DNA of 64,000 bases from Rhizobium sp. 18055 (GTDB lineage: Bacteria; Pseudomonadota; Alphaproteobacteria; Rhizobiales; Rhizobiaceae). The stretch spans positions 62,001-126,000 of the forward strand of contig NZ_CACSKD010000012.1 of NCBI RefSeq assembly GCF_902706285.1. The letters are read 5' to 3'. Positions 17,783 through 25,281 of the stretch are shown here, one piece after another. The stretch's first letter is position 1. Each line of letters starts with the position of its first letter. The notes under the pieces were generated by a model. It was not told the origin of the DNA, ran no database searches, and worked only from the letters and a program-made list of their open reading frames with translations. The position numbers and the translations under genes are program-made.

Positions 17783-18742
17783 ATGGCGACCTTCACGATC
17801 ATCATTCCGTTCTACCAGCGGGATGACGGCATTCTCCGGCGGGCGCTTGCGTCGGCCTTCTCGCAGAGCTTTCAGGATTTCGATATCATTGTCGTCGACG
17901 ATCAGTCGCCCTATGCGGCGGCAAGCGAACTTGCGCCGCTCAGCGATGAACAGCGGGCGCGGATCACCGTGGTACGCCAGGTCAATGCCGGCCCCGGTGG
18001 TGCCCGCAACACCGGCCTCGATCATGTTCCAGCAGAAACCCGGTATGTGGCGTTTCTCGATTCCGACGATTTCTGGACTGTCGATCATCTGAAGAATGCG
18101 CTGACGGCGATGGATGCGCTGGGTGGCGATTGCTACTGGGCATCAATCGAGGGCGGCGAGGAGTTCGGCTATCACTTCGGCATCGCGGCGCTGGAGAAGA
18201 TCAACGGCGCGCGGCGGCTGATGGAGGCGCCTGTCGTTCTCGACGTGCCTGATATCGCCGGCGTCATGCTCGACGATTGGGCTTTCCTGCACATGTCCTG
18301 CATGGTGATCGGCCGGCCGCTGATCGCGACCATCCGGTTTGATGCCGCGCTGCGGCTGGCGGCCGAAGACGTGTTGTTCTTCTGCGACTGCATGATGGCG
18401 GCCAAACAGGTGCTGCTATGCGCCGATGCCGGCGCTTTGCGCGGGGAAGGGGTCAACATCTTCCACGGTGTCGACAACGCCTCGCCGGAATATCTCAAGC
18501 AGCAGTTCATCACCTGGATGGCGCTCGACAGGCTCGAGAGCCGCTTCGCGTCGAGACCGCGCGAGGTCGCCATCATCAGGGAGCACAAGAACAAGGCGCG
18601 AAAGCAGGCGCTCTGGGGGCAGGTCGGCCAGATCAAGCGGCGCCAACGCCCCGAGTTTGGTTTGTTGGCGCGCTGGCTGGTTCAGGATCCGCGGCTGATC
18701 CAGAGCGCCCTGCAGTTGATGGCGGGAAAAATCGTCAAGTAA
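17783..18742 (+). CDS. exoW: Succinoglycan glucosyltransferase ExoW (GT2)
   Basis: This 319-residue GT2 enzyme has exactly the length of S. meliloti ExoW. The N-terminal domain shows TIIIPFYQR, ILRRALASAFSQ, DIIVVDDQSP, NAGPGGARNTGLD and the metal site FLDSDDFW. ExoW adds the sixth glucose, beta-1,3-linked, and perhaps the seventh, to the lipid-linked repeat unit. It stands between exoH and exoU, as in S. meliloti, but exoT/exoI before it and exoV after it are missing. It is convergent with exoU, with five bases between their stops. Confidence 0.88.
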   Translation: MATFTIIIPFYQRDDGILRRALASAFSQSFQDFDIIVVDDQSPYAAASELAPLSDEQRARITVVRQVNAGPGGARNTGLDHVPAETRYVAFLDSDDFWTVDHLKNALTAMDALGGDCYWASIEGGEEFGYHFGIAALEKINGARRLMEAPVVLDVPDIAGVMLDDWAFLHMSCMVIGRPLIATIRFDAALRLAAEDVLFFCDCMMAAKQVLLCADAGALRGEGVNIFHGVDNASPEYLKQQFITWMALDRLESRFASRPREVAIIREHKNKARKQALWGQVGQIKRRQRPEFGLLARWLVQDPRLIQSALQLMAGKIVK

Positions 18743-18747
18743 CCGGC

Positions 18748-19749
18748 CTATTTCGCCGGTGCCTCGAGAAGATATCTCAAGCGGTCACCCTGCGCGGTGA
18801 CCGCCACACCTGCCGGATTGCGCCAGCGCTCGGTCTTGTCGGACAGGATACCTGACGCAATTGCCGGGAAGGCTGAGAGGTGCGCCGCGACATGGGCGAT
18901 TGCCGCACCTGATCCCGACTGCTTCTTGATGTCGAGGAAGCGACGCAACTCGTATTTGCCGCGGACATGCTGCTCGTGCCGGCGCACGGCGTCTGCCGCC
19001 AGCGGCTTCAGGTCGAAGCCTTTGAGCAATGCCCGGTCTGCCTCGTAGAGGCGGCGAAGGTCTTCGGTGCGATGGCTGCCGCTGAGGGAATCGCCACGCA
19101 CGACGGCGCCATAGCCGCAGCTGTGGATCACCTTGTAGCGCGCGCCGAGCGCCAGGGCGCGGATGTAGAGATCGTAATCCTCACCGAGGCGCATGTCTTC
19201 GCGGTATCTCAGTTTATGCCTGTCGAGAAAGCTGCGCCGCATGATGGGCTTCAGGAAGCCGATCTCGCCGCGCCGCACGCCGGGTTTGGAAATGTTGCCA
19301 TCGACGAAGCCTGCAAGATCGAGGAACATTGGGTTCGCTGCGAAGTGGTCCAGCCTCTGCGGCGCCTCTGTCACCGTGCCGGCATCGACAAAGGCTATGT
19401 TGTCGGCCACGAATTCCCAGTCGTCCTCGGCCAGCATCCGGGCGAAGCGGCCGGCGAAGAAGAAATCGTCGGCATCGAGGATCGCAATCAGAGGTGCCGA
19501 GGATATGTCGATGGCATGGTTGCGGGCCGCGGATGGCCCCTTGTTCTGCTCGAACCGGGCGATTTTCAGCCTGCCGCTTCCGTCATCGCCGCCCCTGGCG
19601 GCATCCGCCGTGGAATCGCTCGATCCGTCATCGACGACCACGACCTCCGACACTTCCGGCTCGCGAAGTGCTGATACGACAGCGGTTTCAATGGTATCGG
19701 CTGCATTCTTGGCAGCGATGATGACGCATATGCTAGCTGTTTCAGCCAC
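18748..19749 (-). CDS. exoU: Succinoglycan glucosyltransferase ExoU (GT2)
   Basis: This 333-residue GT2 enzyme opens ICVIIAAKNAADTIE and contains VVVDDGSSDST, GPSAARNHAID and AILDADD as the metal-binding motif. Its organisation resembles ExoO (the two share the LKPI.R..F..RH.LR....LGEDYD block), in keeping with both making beta-1,6 links. ExoU adds the fifth glucose. The start is a GTG at 19749 behind a strong GGAGGTAG site. In S. meliloti exoV lies beside exoU; here the neighbour is exoW directly. Confidence 0.86.
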   Translation of the reverse strand: MAETASICVIIAAKNAADTIETAVVSALREPEVSEVVVVDDGSSDSTADAARGGDDGSGRLKIARFEQNKGPSAARNHAIDISSAPLIAILDADDFFFAGRFARMLAEDDWEFVADNIAFVDAGTVTEAPQRLDHFAANPMFLDLAGFVDGNISKPGVRRGEIGFLKPIMRRSFLDRHKLRYREDMRLGEDYDLYIRALALGARYKVIHSCGYGAVVRGDSLSGSHRTEDLRRLYEADRALLKGFDLKPLAADAVRRHEQHVRGKYELRRFLDIKKQSGSGAAIAHVAAHLSAFPAIASGILSDKTERWRNPAGVAVTAQGDRLRYLLEAPAK

Positions 19750-19879
19750 GCTCTACCTCCGTTGTTTCGCCCAAGACCTAGGACGTTGCAGCGCGGCAGA
19801 CAACGTATGGCGCTTCACATGATGTTACGGGGGAGCGTTTCGTGACGTCGTTTCGCCAAAAATCCTGGCAGGCCGAGGC

Positions 19880-20152
19880 TCAACGATTGAACGGTTCGGA
19901 GCTGTTGAACGGGGTCACGTGGAGCTTCTCAGCTTCCTCGCTACGCGCCGGAGCGACCTTGCTGCCGCTGCGCTCCTTGGCTTCCTTCCATACAAGGTAC
20001 AGAACGCCGCCAAAGTAGCCGGCTTGCAGCAAAATTGCGCAAACGGCTGTCTTGATCAATGCGCCGGAGAGGGAGCCACTTAGAAAATAGGTCGCGACGG
20101 CAAACACTGCGAGTGCGCCGAACATGCTGACAAAAACGCGAGGTGCATACAT
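19880..20152 (-). CDS. exoX: Exopolysaccharide production repressor ExoX
   Basis: This is a 90-residue inner-membrane protein with two hydrophobic helices (about residues 5-27 and 30-54), including FVSMFGALAVFAVATYFL and ILLQAGYFGGVLYLVWKE, followed by a charged tail. This matches ExoX/Psi-type repressors (98 residues in S. meliloti), which lower succinoglycan synthesis post-translationally, probably by acting on ExoY; the exoX:exoY dose ratio sets output. It diverges from exoY as in S. meliloti, across an unusually AT-rich gap. A GGGGAGG ribosome site precedes the ATG. Confidence 0.88.
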   Translation of the reverse strand: MYAPRVFVSMFGALAVFAVATYFLSGSLSGALIKTAVCAILLQAGYFGGVLYLVWKEAKERSGSKVAPARSEEAEKLHVTPFNSSEPFNR

Positions 20153-20919
20153 TGTTGCCTCCCCATATGGCCGGCGCTCAATGAACAGTCATTGAATACG
20201 ACGGTCCATCAGGACCTTTTTCTAGATTCGTTTTACAGGACTTTGTCATGTAACTAAAGCGGCGAAGATATTTTTTGCTTCCGTGGTCATTCAGTACAAG
20301 TGCGATATTAAAGCTTTATTCCGAGCATTGGTAAAAATGCCACTTATCGGCTGTGTTTGGCGCCAATCCAAAAAGATCATTAAAGCTATCTTACGATCCG
20401 TCGGTTGTGTGGAATTTGACAATGCACGTTCTTGTTTGTGCCACATTCCATTCTTTCAGGGGGGTACGCGCGGTGTTTTGCATTCAACTTTTATTACAAA
20501 GTTTTAATTTCAAACGATTTGTAGGTGCATCGCAAAAAGTGTGCTGCAGTGCAATAAAATTGGCCTTTGCAAGGTTAAATATAGATCTCTCACAGAACTT
20601 TTCCATGAAAACATGAATATCCCATGAGGGCAATCTTAACATATAACCTTCGGTATTTTTGAAAGACAAAGCAACGCGATTATTTTCTATTGAAATTCTA
20701 TCTATTATTTCACGTTTTAAGGTAAAATCCATGGGTTTTTAAGGGCTTACTGAAATACAAAAAGTTGAACAAACGTTTCCAAAACCCGTCGAAAACGAGG
20801 CGTTTTAAAAACGTGGCTTAAAAAAACAAATTCCGCTCATACACTCCCAACTCGTCGGCGCTAGCTATGCGCCCTGAGCCTTAACCGACCAAACGGCAAA
20901 CATAAGTGGAGTTACCTCT
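20153..20919. promoter_or_regulatory. AT-rich exoX-exoY control region
   Basis: This 767-base region is strikingly AT-rich compared with the rest of the window, with many A and T tracts. It has no well-supported gene. It contains the exact motif GTGCTGCAGTGCAAT (20541-20555) and, closer to exoY, a hairpin AAAACG-AGG-CGTTTT (about 20795-20809) followed by a further AAAACG. In rhizobia the region upstream of exoY is bound by the zinc-finger repressor MucR/Ros, which prefers AT-rich DNA, so this is a likely target. An 82-codon frame at 20484-20732 on the minus strand is noted but not called. Confidence 0.6.
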
Positions 20920-21600
20920 ATGAAGTCTGCGACGAGATCGGACAGTTCGCCATTCTATGGCGCAGTTCACGCAAACGCGTTTCCGCCCACAGGCGGTTTC
21001 GCAAAACGGGCATTCGATGTGTCCGCCGCCTGCCTCGGGCTTTTGTTTCTCAGCCCGATCTTTTTGATGGTGATGCTGCTTGTGAAGCTGACCGACAAGG
21101 GTCCAGCTTTCTACGGGCACCGTCGCATCGGCCACAACGGCCAGGAATTCCGTTGCCTGAAGTTTCGGACGATGGTGACCAATGGCGACAAGGTACTGCA
21201 GGACTATCTGCGCAGCACCCCCGGTGCCATGGATGAGTGGCGTGCCACACGCAAACTGCAAAACGACCCCCGGGTCACTGCGGTCGGTGCCGTGCTACGC
21301 AAGCTGAGCCTTGATGAGCTGCCCCAGCTCTTCAATATCATTCGCGGCGAAATGAGCGTCGTCGGCCCACGGCCCGTGGTTCAGGACGAGCTTGAGATGT
21401 ATGAGAACGCAGCTGTGTTCTATCTGCAGTCGCGTCCGGGCCTGACCGGTCTCTGGCAGGTCAGCGGCAGAAACGACGTATCCTACGCCGCCCGCATCGC
21501 TTTCGACACGCACTACGTCGAAAACTGGTCGATGGCACGGGACGTCGCCATCATCGCACGCACCATTCCTGCGGTCTGCGCCCAGCGCGGCAGTTACTAA
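20920..21600 (+). CDS. exoY: Undecaprenyl-phosphate galactose-phosphotransferase ExoY
   Basis: This enzyme starts succinoglycan synthesis by transferring galactose-1-phosphate from UDP-galactose to undecaprenyl phosphate. At 226 residues it has exactly the size of S. meliloti ExoY. One N-terminal membrane segment (LFLSPIFLMVMLLVKL) leads into the bacterial sugar transferase domain with GHNGQEFRCLKFRTM, LRKLSLDELPQL, GEMSVVGPRP and SRPGLTGLWQVSGR. It is the first gene of exoY-F-Q-Z, with GGAG eight bases before the ATG. Its regulation is expected through the AT-rich region upstream and through ExoX. Confidence 0.97.
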   Translation: MKSATRSDSSPFYGAVHANAFPPTGGFAKRAFDVSAACLGLLFLSPIFLMVMLLVKLTDKGPAFYGHRRIGHNGQEFRCLKFRTMVTNGDKVLQDYLRSTPGAMDEWRATRKLQNDPRVTAVGAVLRKLSLDELPQLFNIIRGEMSVVGPRPVVQDELEMYENAAVFYLQSRPGLTGLWQVSGRNDVSYAARIAFDTHYVENWSMARDVAIIARTIPAVCAQRGSY

Positions 21601-21678
21601 GCCGCATCCTTAACGCTCGACGAGCGCCCGCGTGCGGCAAGGCTTTCTGCTTTGTCGCGCCGAAACACGGGGAAAGCC

Positions 21679-22950
21679 ATGAACAAACGTATCTTTGACA
21701 GCAAGGCTGGGCGATCCCGTGCCCTGCAATCCGGCGTCGCAATCGCTGCCGGGCTGAGCGCATTTCTGCTGTCTTCATTCATTGCCAGTGCAGATGACTA
21801 TCGTCTTGGGACCATGGACAAGCTGAAGATCAGGGTGGCCGAATGGCAGACTGCGGATGGGACGATCCGCGACTGGTCGGTCGTCAGCGGCGATTACACA
21901 GTCGGGCCTTCAGGCAGCATTTCAGTGCCATTCGTCGGTGATCTGCCGGCGGCCGGGCAGACGACCGATGCCATCGCGCAGCAGATCGGCTTGGCCCTGC
22001 AGAAGCAATTCGCTTTGAAGGACAGGCCGTCTGCATCCGTGGAACTGTCAGAATTCCGTCCGGTGTATCTCTCCGGAGATCTGGAGAAGCCGGGCGAATA
22101 CCCATTCGCTCCCAGCCTTACCGTGATCAAGGCGGTCAGCCTTGCCGGCGGTCTGCGGCGTGCCGATGCCGGCCAGCGATTTGCCCGCGATCTCATCAAC
22201 GCCAAGGGCGACGCCGTTGTCTATATGGCGGATCGGGCGCGGCTTCTGGTGAAGCAGGCTCGCCTGCGGGCCGAGAGCGCAAACAAGGAGACCTTCGATA
22301 CGCCGAAGGAACTCGAGGGCAAGCAGGAGGCCAAGGCCCTTGTTGCCAGCGAAATGGCACTGATGACATCACGCAAGAAGCGGCTGACGCTGCAGCTACA
22401 GGCACTCGATGATCTTCGCGCCCTGCTGCAAAGCGAGGTCGAAACGCTTGCCAAGAAGACCGAGACGCAGACACGCCAGTTGCAGCTTGCAACCGCTGAC
22501 CGCGACAAGGTCGAGGATCTTGCCGAAAAGGGCCTGGCGCTCAGTGCCCGAAAGATGTCTGCCGAGCAGCGGGCCGCCGATCTTGAAGCCACTCTGCTCG
22601 ATATCGACACCAATTCGCTCAAGGCCAAGCAGGATATCAGCAAGGCCAACCAGGACGAGATCACGCTTCGCAACGACTGGGATGCGCAACTGGCGGAGGA
22701 ACAGCAGAGCACGGATGCTCAGATCGACGACCTCAATCTGAAGCTGGAAACAAGCAATTCGCTGATGTCGGAGGCTTTGACGCAGTCTACGGACGCGGCA
22801 CGTTTCGATAATTCGAGCGGCGCTGCCACCGTTGCCTACTCGATCATCCGCGACGTGGATGGAAAGCCGAAGGAAATCCCGGTGCAGGAGAACACCGCGT
22901 TGCAGCCCGGCGACCTGATCAAGGTCACGTCCGGACTGGCCATGAGGTAA
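21679..22950 (+). CDS. exoF: Polysaccharide export protein ExoF
   Basis: This 423-residue protein (S. meliloti ExoF is 421) belongs to the polysaccharide export (Wza/OPX) family and is needed with ExoY for the first step and for export. A signal or anchor segment lies at about residues 20-42 (AIAAGLSAFLLSSFIASA), then the export domain DDYRLGTMDKLKIRV and GSISVPFVGDLPAAGQT, an SLBB-type domain (VYLSGDLEKPGEYPF), and a long coiled coil at about residues 190-370. The C-terminus ends with a second beta-rich piece (LQPGDLIKVTSGLA). I start at 21679 (MNKRIFD), where the ORF has GGGGAAA upstream. Confidence 0.94.
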   Translation: MNKRIFDSKAGRSRALQSGVAIAAGLSAFLLSSFIASADDYRLGTMDKLKIRVAEWQTADGTIRDWSVVSGDYTVGPSGSISVPFVGDLPAAGQTTDAIAQQIGLALQKQFALKDRPSASVELSEFRPVYLSGDLEKPGEYPFAPSLTVIKAVSLAGGLRRADAGQRFARDLINAKGDAVVYMADRARLLVKQARLRAESANKETFDTPKELEGKQEAKALVASEMALMTSRKKRLTLQLQALDDLRALLQSEVETLAKKTETQTRQLQLATADRDKVEDLAEKGLALSARKMSAEQRAADLEATLLDIDTNSLKAKQDISKANQDEITLRNDWDAQLAEEQQSTDAQIDDLNLKLETSNSLMSEALTQSTDAARFDNSSGAATVAYSIIRDVDGKPKEIPVQENTALQPGDLIKVTSGLAMR

Positions 22951-22959
22951 CGAGGCAGT

Positions 22960-24225
22960 ATGCGTATCGCAAAGTCGGCGCTCATTCAGCCCGGCGGGAA
23001 CGCGGCCTATGCCGTTCCCGCCGTGGCGCTATCGCTGTTTTCCTTCGCCTACTCGATCAAGTTCGGGCAGGTGTCGATCCTGCTTTACTATGCGCTGTGG
23101 CTGCCGCTGATCGCGGTCGATTATCGCAAGGTGCTCGGCAACTACAATCGTTACGTCTGGCTCTTCGCCTTCGGCGGGCTGGCCTTGCTGTCAACCTTCT
23201 GGTCGGCGGCGCCCAGCGTTTCGATGCGCGCCAGCATCCAGTATCTGACGCAGGTGATCTGCACGCTGATCGCGGTGCGCATCCTTGATGCGCGAACGCT
23301 GACGATCGGGATGATCGCCGGCGTCGGCATCGTTCTCGTCTACTCCCTGCTGTTCGGCTATTACGAGCTTGACGTGCTTGACGGCACGTACAGCTTCGTT
23401 GGCGCCTTCGCCTCGAAGAACCAGCTTGGGTTCTATGCGTCGCTCGGTCTGATCGTCAGCTTCGCGGCTGTGTTCATCTTCGGCGAACGGCGTCTGTGGA
23501 TGGGCGCTGCCGGTGTGGTCGGGCTGTTGTCGGCCTATTGCCTGATCGTCTGCCAGTCCGCGACGTCAGTTCTGACCACCGTCGTTGTCATCGCATTGAT
23601 GGTCGGGTTGCGGGTGGTTCTGGCGCTGACGCCTGATCAGCGCAAGCTGCTGGTCATTGGTGGCGGCGTCGCGGTCATCGTGCTTGCGGTTGCCGGCGTC
23701 TATCTCGGGGCTGTCGATGCCGTGCTGGGGATCTTCGGCAAGGATTCGACGCTGACCGGGCGCACCTATCTGTGGCAGCAGGGCATCGCGGCGGCGATGG
23801 ACAATCCGTACTTCGGTGTCGGCTATCAGGCCTACTGGGTCCAGGGGTTCTCCGAGCCGGAACGCCTCTGGGAAGAGTTCTTCATCGGTTCGCGCAGTGG
23901 CTTCCATTTCCACAACACCTATATCGAGACGACGGTGGAACTCGGTCTCGTCGGGCTGGTGATCCTTGCCTTGACGCTGTTGAAGATCATGTGGGGCCAT
24001 CTCCGCCGCCTGATCGAGGATATCAGGAACGACGAGTCCTATCTGCTGTTTTCCATCTCGGTGCTGCTGGCGATCCGCTCCTTCGTCGAGATCGATATTC
24101 TGACGCCCTACAATGTCGGCACCTTCCTGTTCTATTTCTGCGCTGGAAAACTGGTGATTGCACGCCAACGGCCAGCTGTTGCGGCCTGGATGCAGCATAG
24201 GGCGTCCGAGCCCGTCGTATCCTAG
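22960..24225 (+). CDS. exoQ: Succinoglycan polymerase ExoQ (Wzy/O-antigen ligase-like)
   Basis: This 421-residue integral membrane protein with about eleven hydrophobic helices belongs to the Wzy_C/O-antigen ligase family. The large periplasmic loop contains STLTGRTYLWQ and GVGYQAYW and the later FHFHNTYIETTVELGLVG, with the histidines typical of Wzy. In S. meliloti ExoQ (435) is required for high-molecular-weight succinoglycan. It follows exoF by nine bases and has GAGG ahead of its ATG. Confidence 0.92.
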   Translation: MRIAKSALIQPGGNAAYAVPAVALSLFSFAYSIKFGQVSILLYYALWLPLIAVDYRKVLGNYNRYVWLFAFGGLALLSTFWSAAPSVSMRASIQYLTQVICTLIAVRILDARTLTIGMIAGVGIVLVYSLLFGYYELDVLDGTYSFVGAFASKNQLGFYASLGLIVSFAAVFIFGERRLWMGAAGVVGLLSAYCLIVCQSATSVLTTVVVIALMVGLRVVLALTPDQRKLLVIGGGVAVIVLAVAGVYLGAVDAVLGIFGKDSTLTGRTYLWQQGIAAAMDNPYFGVGYQAYWVQGFSEPERLWEEFFIGSRSGFHFHNTYIETTVELGLVGLVILALTLLKIMWGHLRRLIEDIRNDESYLLFSISVLLAIRSFVEIDILTPYNVGTFLFYFCAGKLVIARQRPAVAAWMQHRASEPVVS

Positions 24226-24273
24226 CAAATTTTCATTTCTCGACCGGCGCGACCGGTCATTTGAGGAAACCGG

Positions 24274-25281
24274 ATGAAGACCCTTTACGGCATCCAATAT
24301 CTGCGCGCCTTTGCGGCCATTGCTGTGGTCGTGTTCCACGCAGCTGAAAAGTCGGGCGAGCCTTTCATGATCGGCGCAGCCGGCGTGGACGTGTTCTTCG
24401 TCATCAGCGGGTTCATCATGTGGGTGATCAGCGAGCGCCGGCCGATGACCCCGCAGGGGTTCCTGCTCGACCGCTTTCGCCGGATCGCACCGTCCTATTG
24501 GCTGGTCACGGCGATCATGATCGCCGGTGCCCTGGCCGGGCTGTTTCCCAATCTGCAACTGACGGCATCGCACATCGCCGCGTCGCTTTTCTTCATTCCG
24601 GCGCATTCGCCGAGCGATGACCAGATCTGGCCGGTGCTGGTGCAGGGGTGGACGCTGAATTTCGAGATTTTCTTCTACGTGCTGTTTGCCGGTGCGCTGT
24701 TCCTGCCGCGCAAGTGGCGGCTGCTTTTTCTTTCTGCGCTGTTCGGCGGCTTCTTCCTGGCCGGGCAAATGCTGCATCCGACAACGCCGGCGCTCTACAC
24801 CTATACGCGGCCAATCATTCTCGAATTCCTCGGTGGGGTCTTCCTGGCCGAGCTCTGGCTGCGCCGGTGGATTATCGGCACCAGCATGGGGCTTGCCTGT
24901 GTCGGCGCTTCGCTGGCCGGCTTTGCCGCGATCCATGTCACGGGTGCGGCCTTCAACGCCGGCATCTGCGGGCCGCTCGCGATGGTGCTGGTCTACGGCA
25001 TGGTGTCGCTGGAAGCGGACGGGAGCATCGGGCGTGTGCCGGTGCTGACCTATCTCGGCGGTGCCTCCTATTCGATCTACCTCTGGCACACCTTCGCTGT
25101 CTCGGTCGTCGTCAAGGCAGGCGAGATGATCGGCATGTCTCCGGTGATGATCACGTTCACGTCTGTCATATCAGGCGTGATCCTTGGCTGCATCGCCTAT
25201 GAGATGATCGAGACGCCGATGAAGAAGACCTTCTCCGGCGCACGCTCGAAGCAGGGGGCGCTGGCGCGCCGTCCTTCATGA
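24274..25281 (+). CDS. exoZ: Succinoglycan O-acetyltransferase ExoZ (acyltransferase 3)
   Basis: This 335-residue multi-pass protein of the acyltransferase 3 family opens with IQYLRAFAAIAVVVFHAAE, the catalytic-histidine segment, followed by GAAGVDVFFVISGFIMW and RFRRIAPSYWLVT. ExoZ acetylates the third glucose of succinoglycan in S. meliloti (317 residues). It ends the exoY operon; exoB, its S. meliloti neighbour, is not here. The stop codon lies in the palindrome TCATGA at 25276-25281, which also provides the stop of the convergent RND pump gene. Confidence 0.93.
   Translation: MKTLYGIQYLRAFAAIAVVVFHAAEKSGEPFMIGAAGVDVFFVISGFIMWVISERRPMTPQGFLLDRFRRIAPSYWLVTAIMIAGALAGLFPNLQLTASHIAASLFFIPAHSPSDDQIWPVLVQGWTLNFEIFFYVLFAGALFLPRKWRLLFLSALFGGFFLAGQMLHPTTPALYTYTRPIILEFLGGVFLAELWLRRWIIGTSMGLACVGASLAGFAAIHVTGAAFNAGICGPLAMVLVYGMVSLEADGSIGRVPVLTYLGGASYSIYLWHTFAVSVVVKAGEMIGMSPVMITFTSVISGVILGCIAYEMIETPMKKTFSGARSKQGALARRPS

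Noticed and set aside
20484-20732. 82-codon frame on the minus strand in the AT-rich exoX-exoY gap
   Set aside because: It has no clear ribosome site and no recognisable family. AT-rich DNA yields such frames by chance, although a small protein cannot be ruled out.
23566-25089. 507-codon antisense frame over exoQ and exoZ
   Set aside because: It is opposite two membrane-protein genes with strong family matches; composition is that of a shadow frame.
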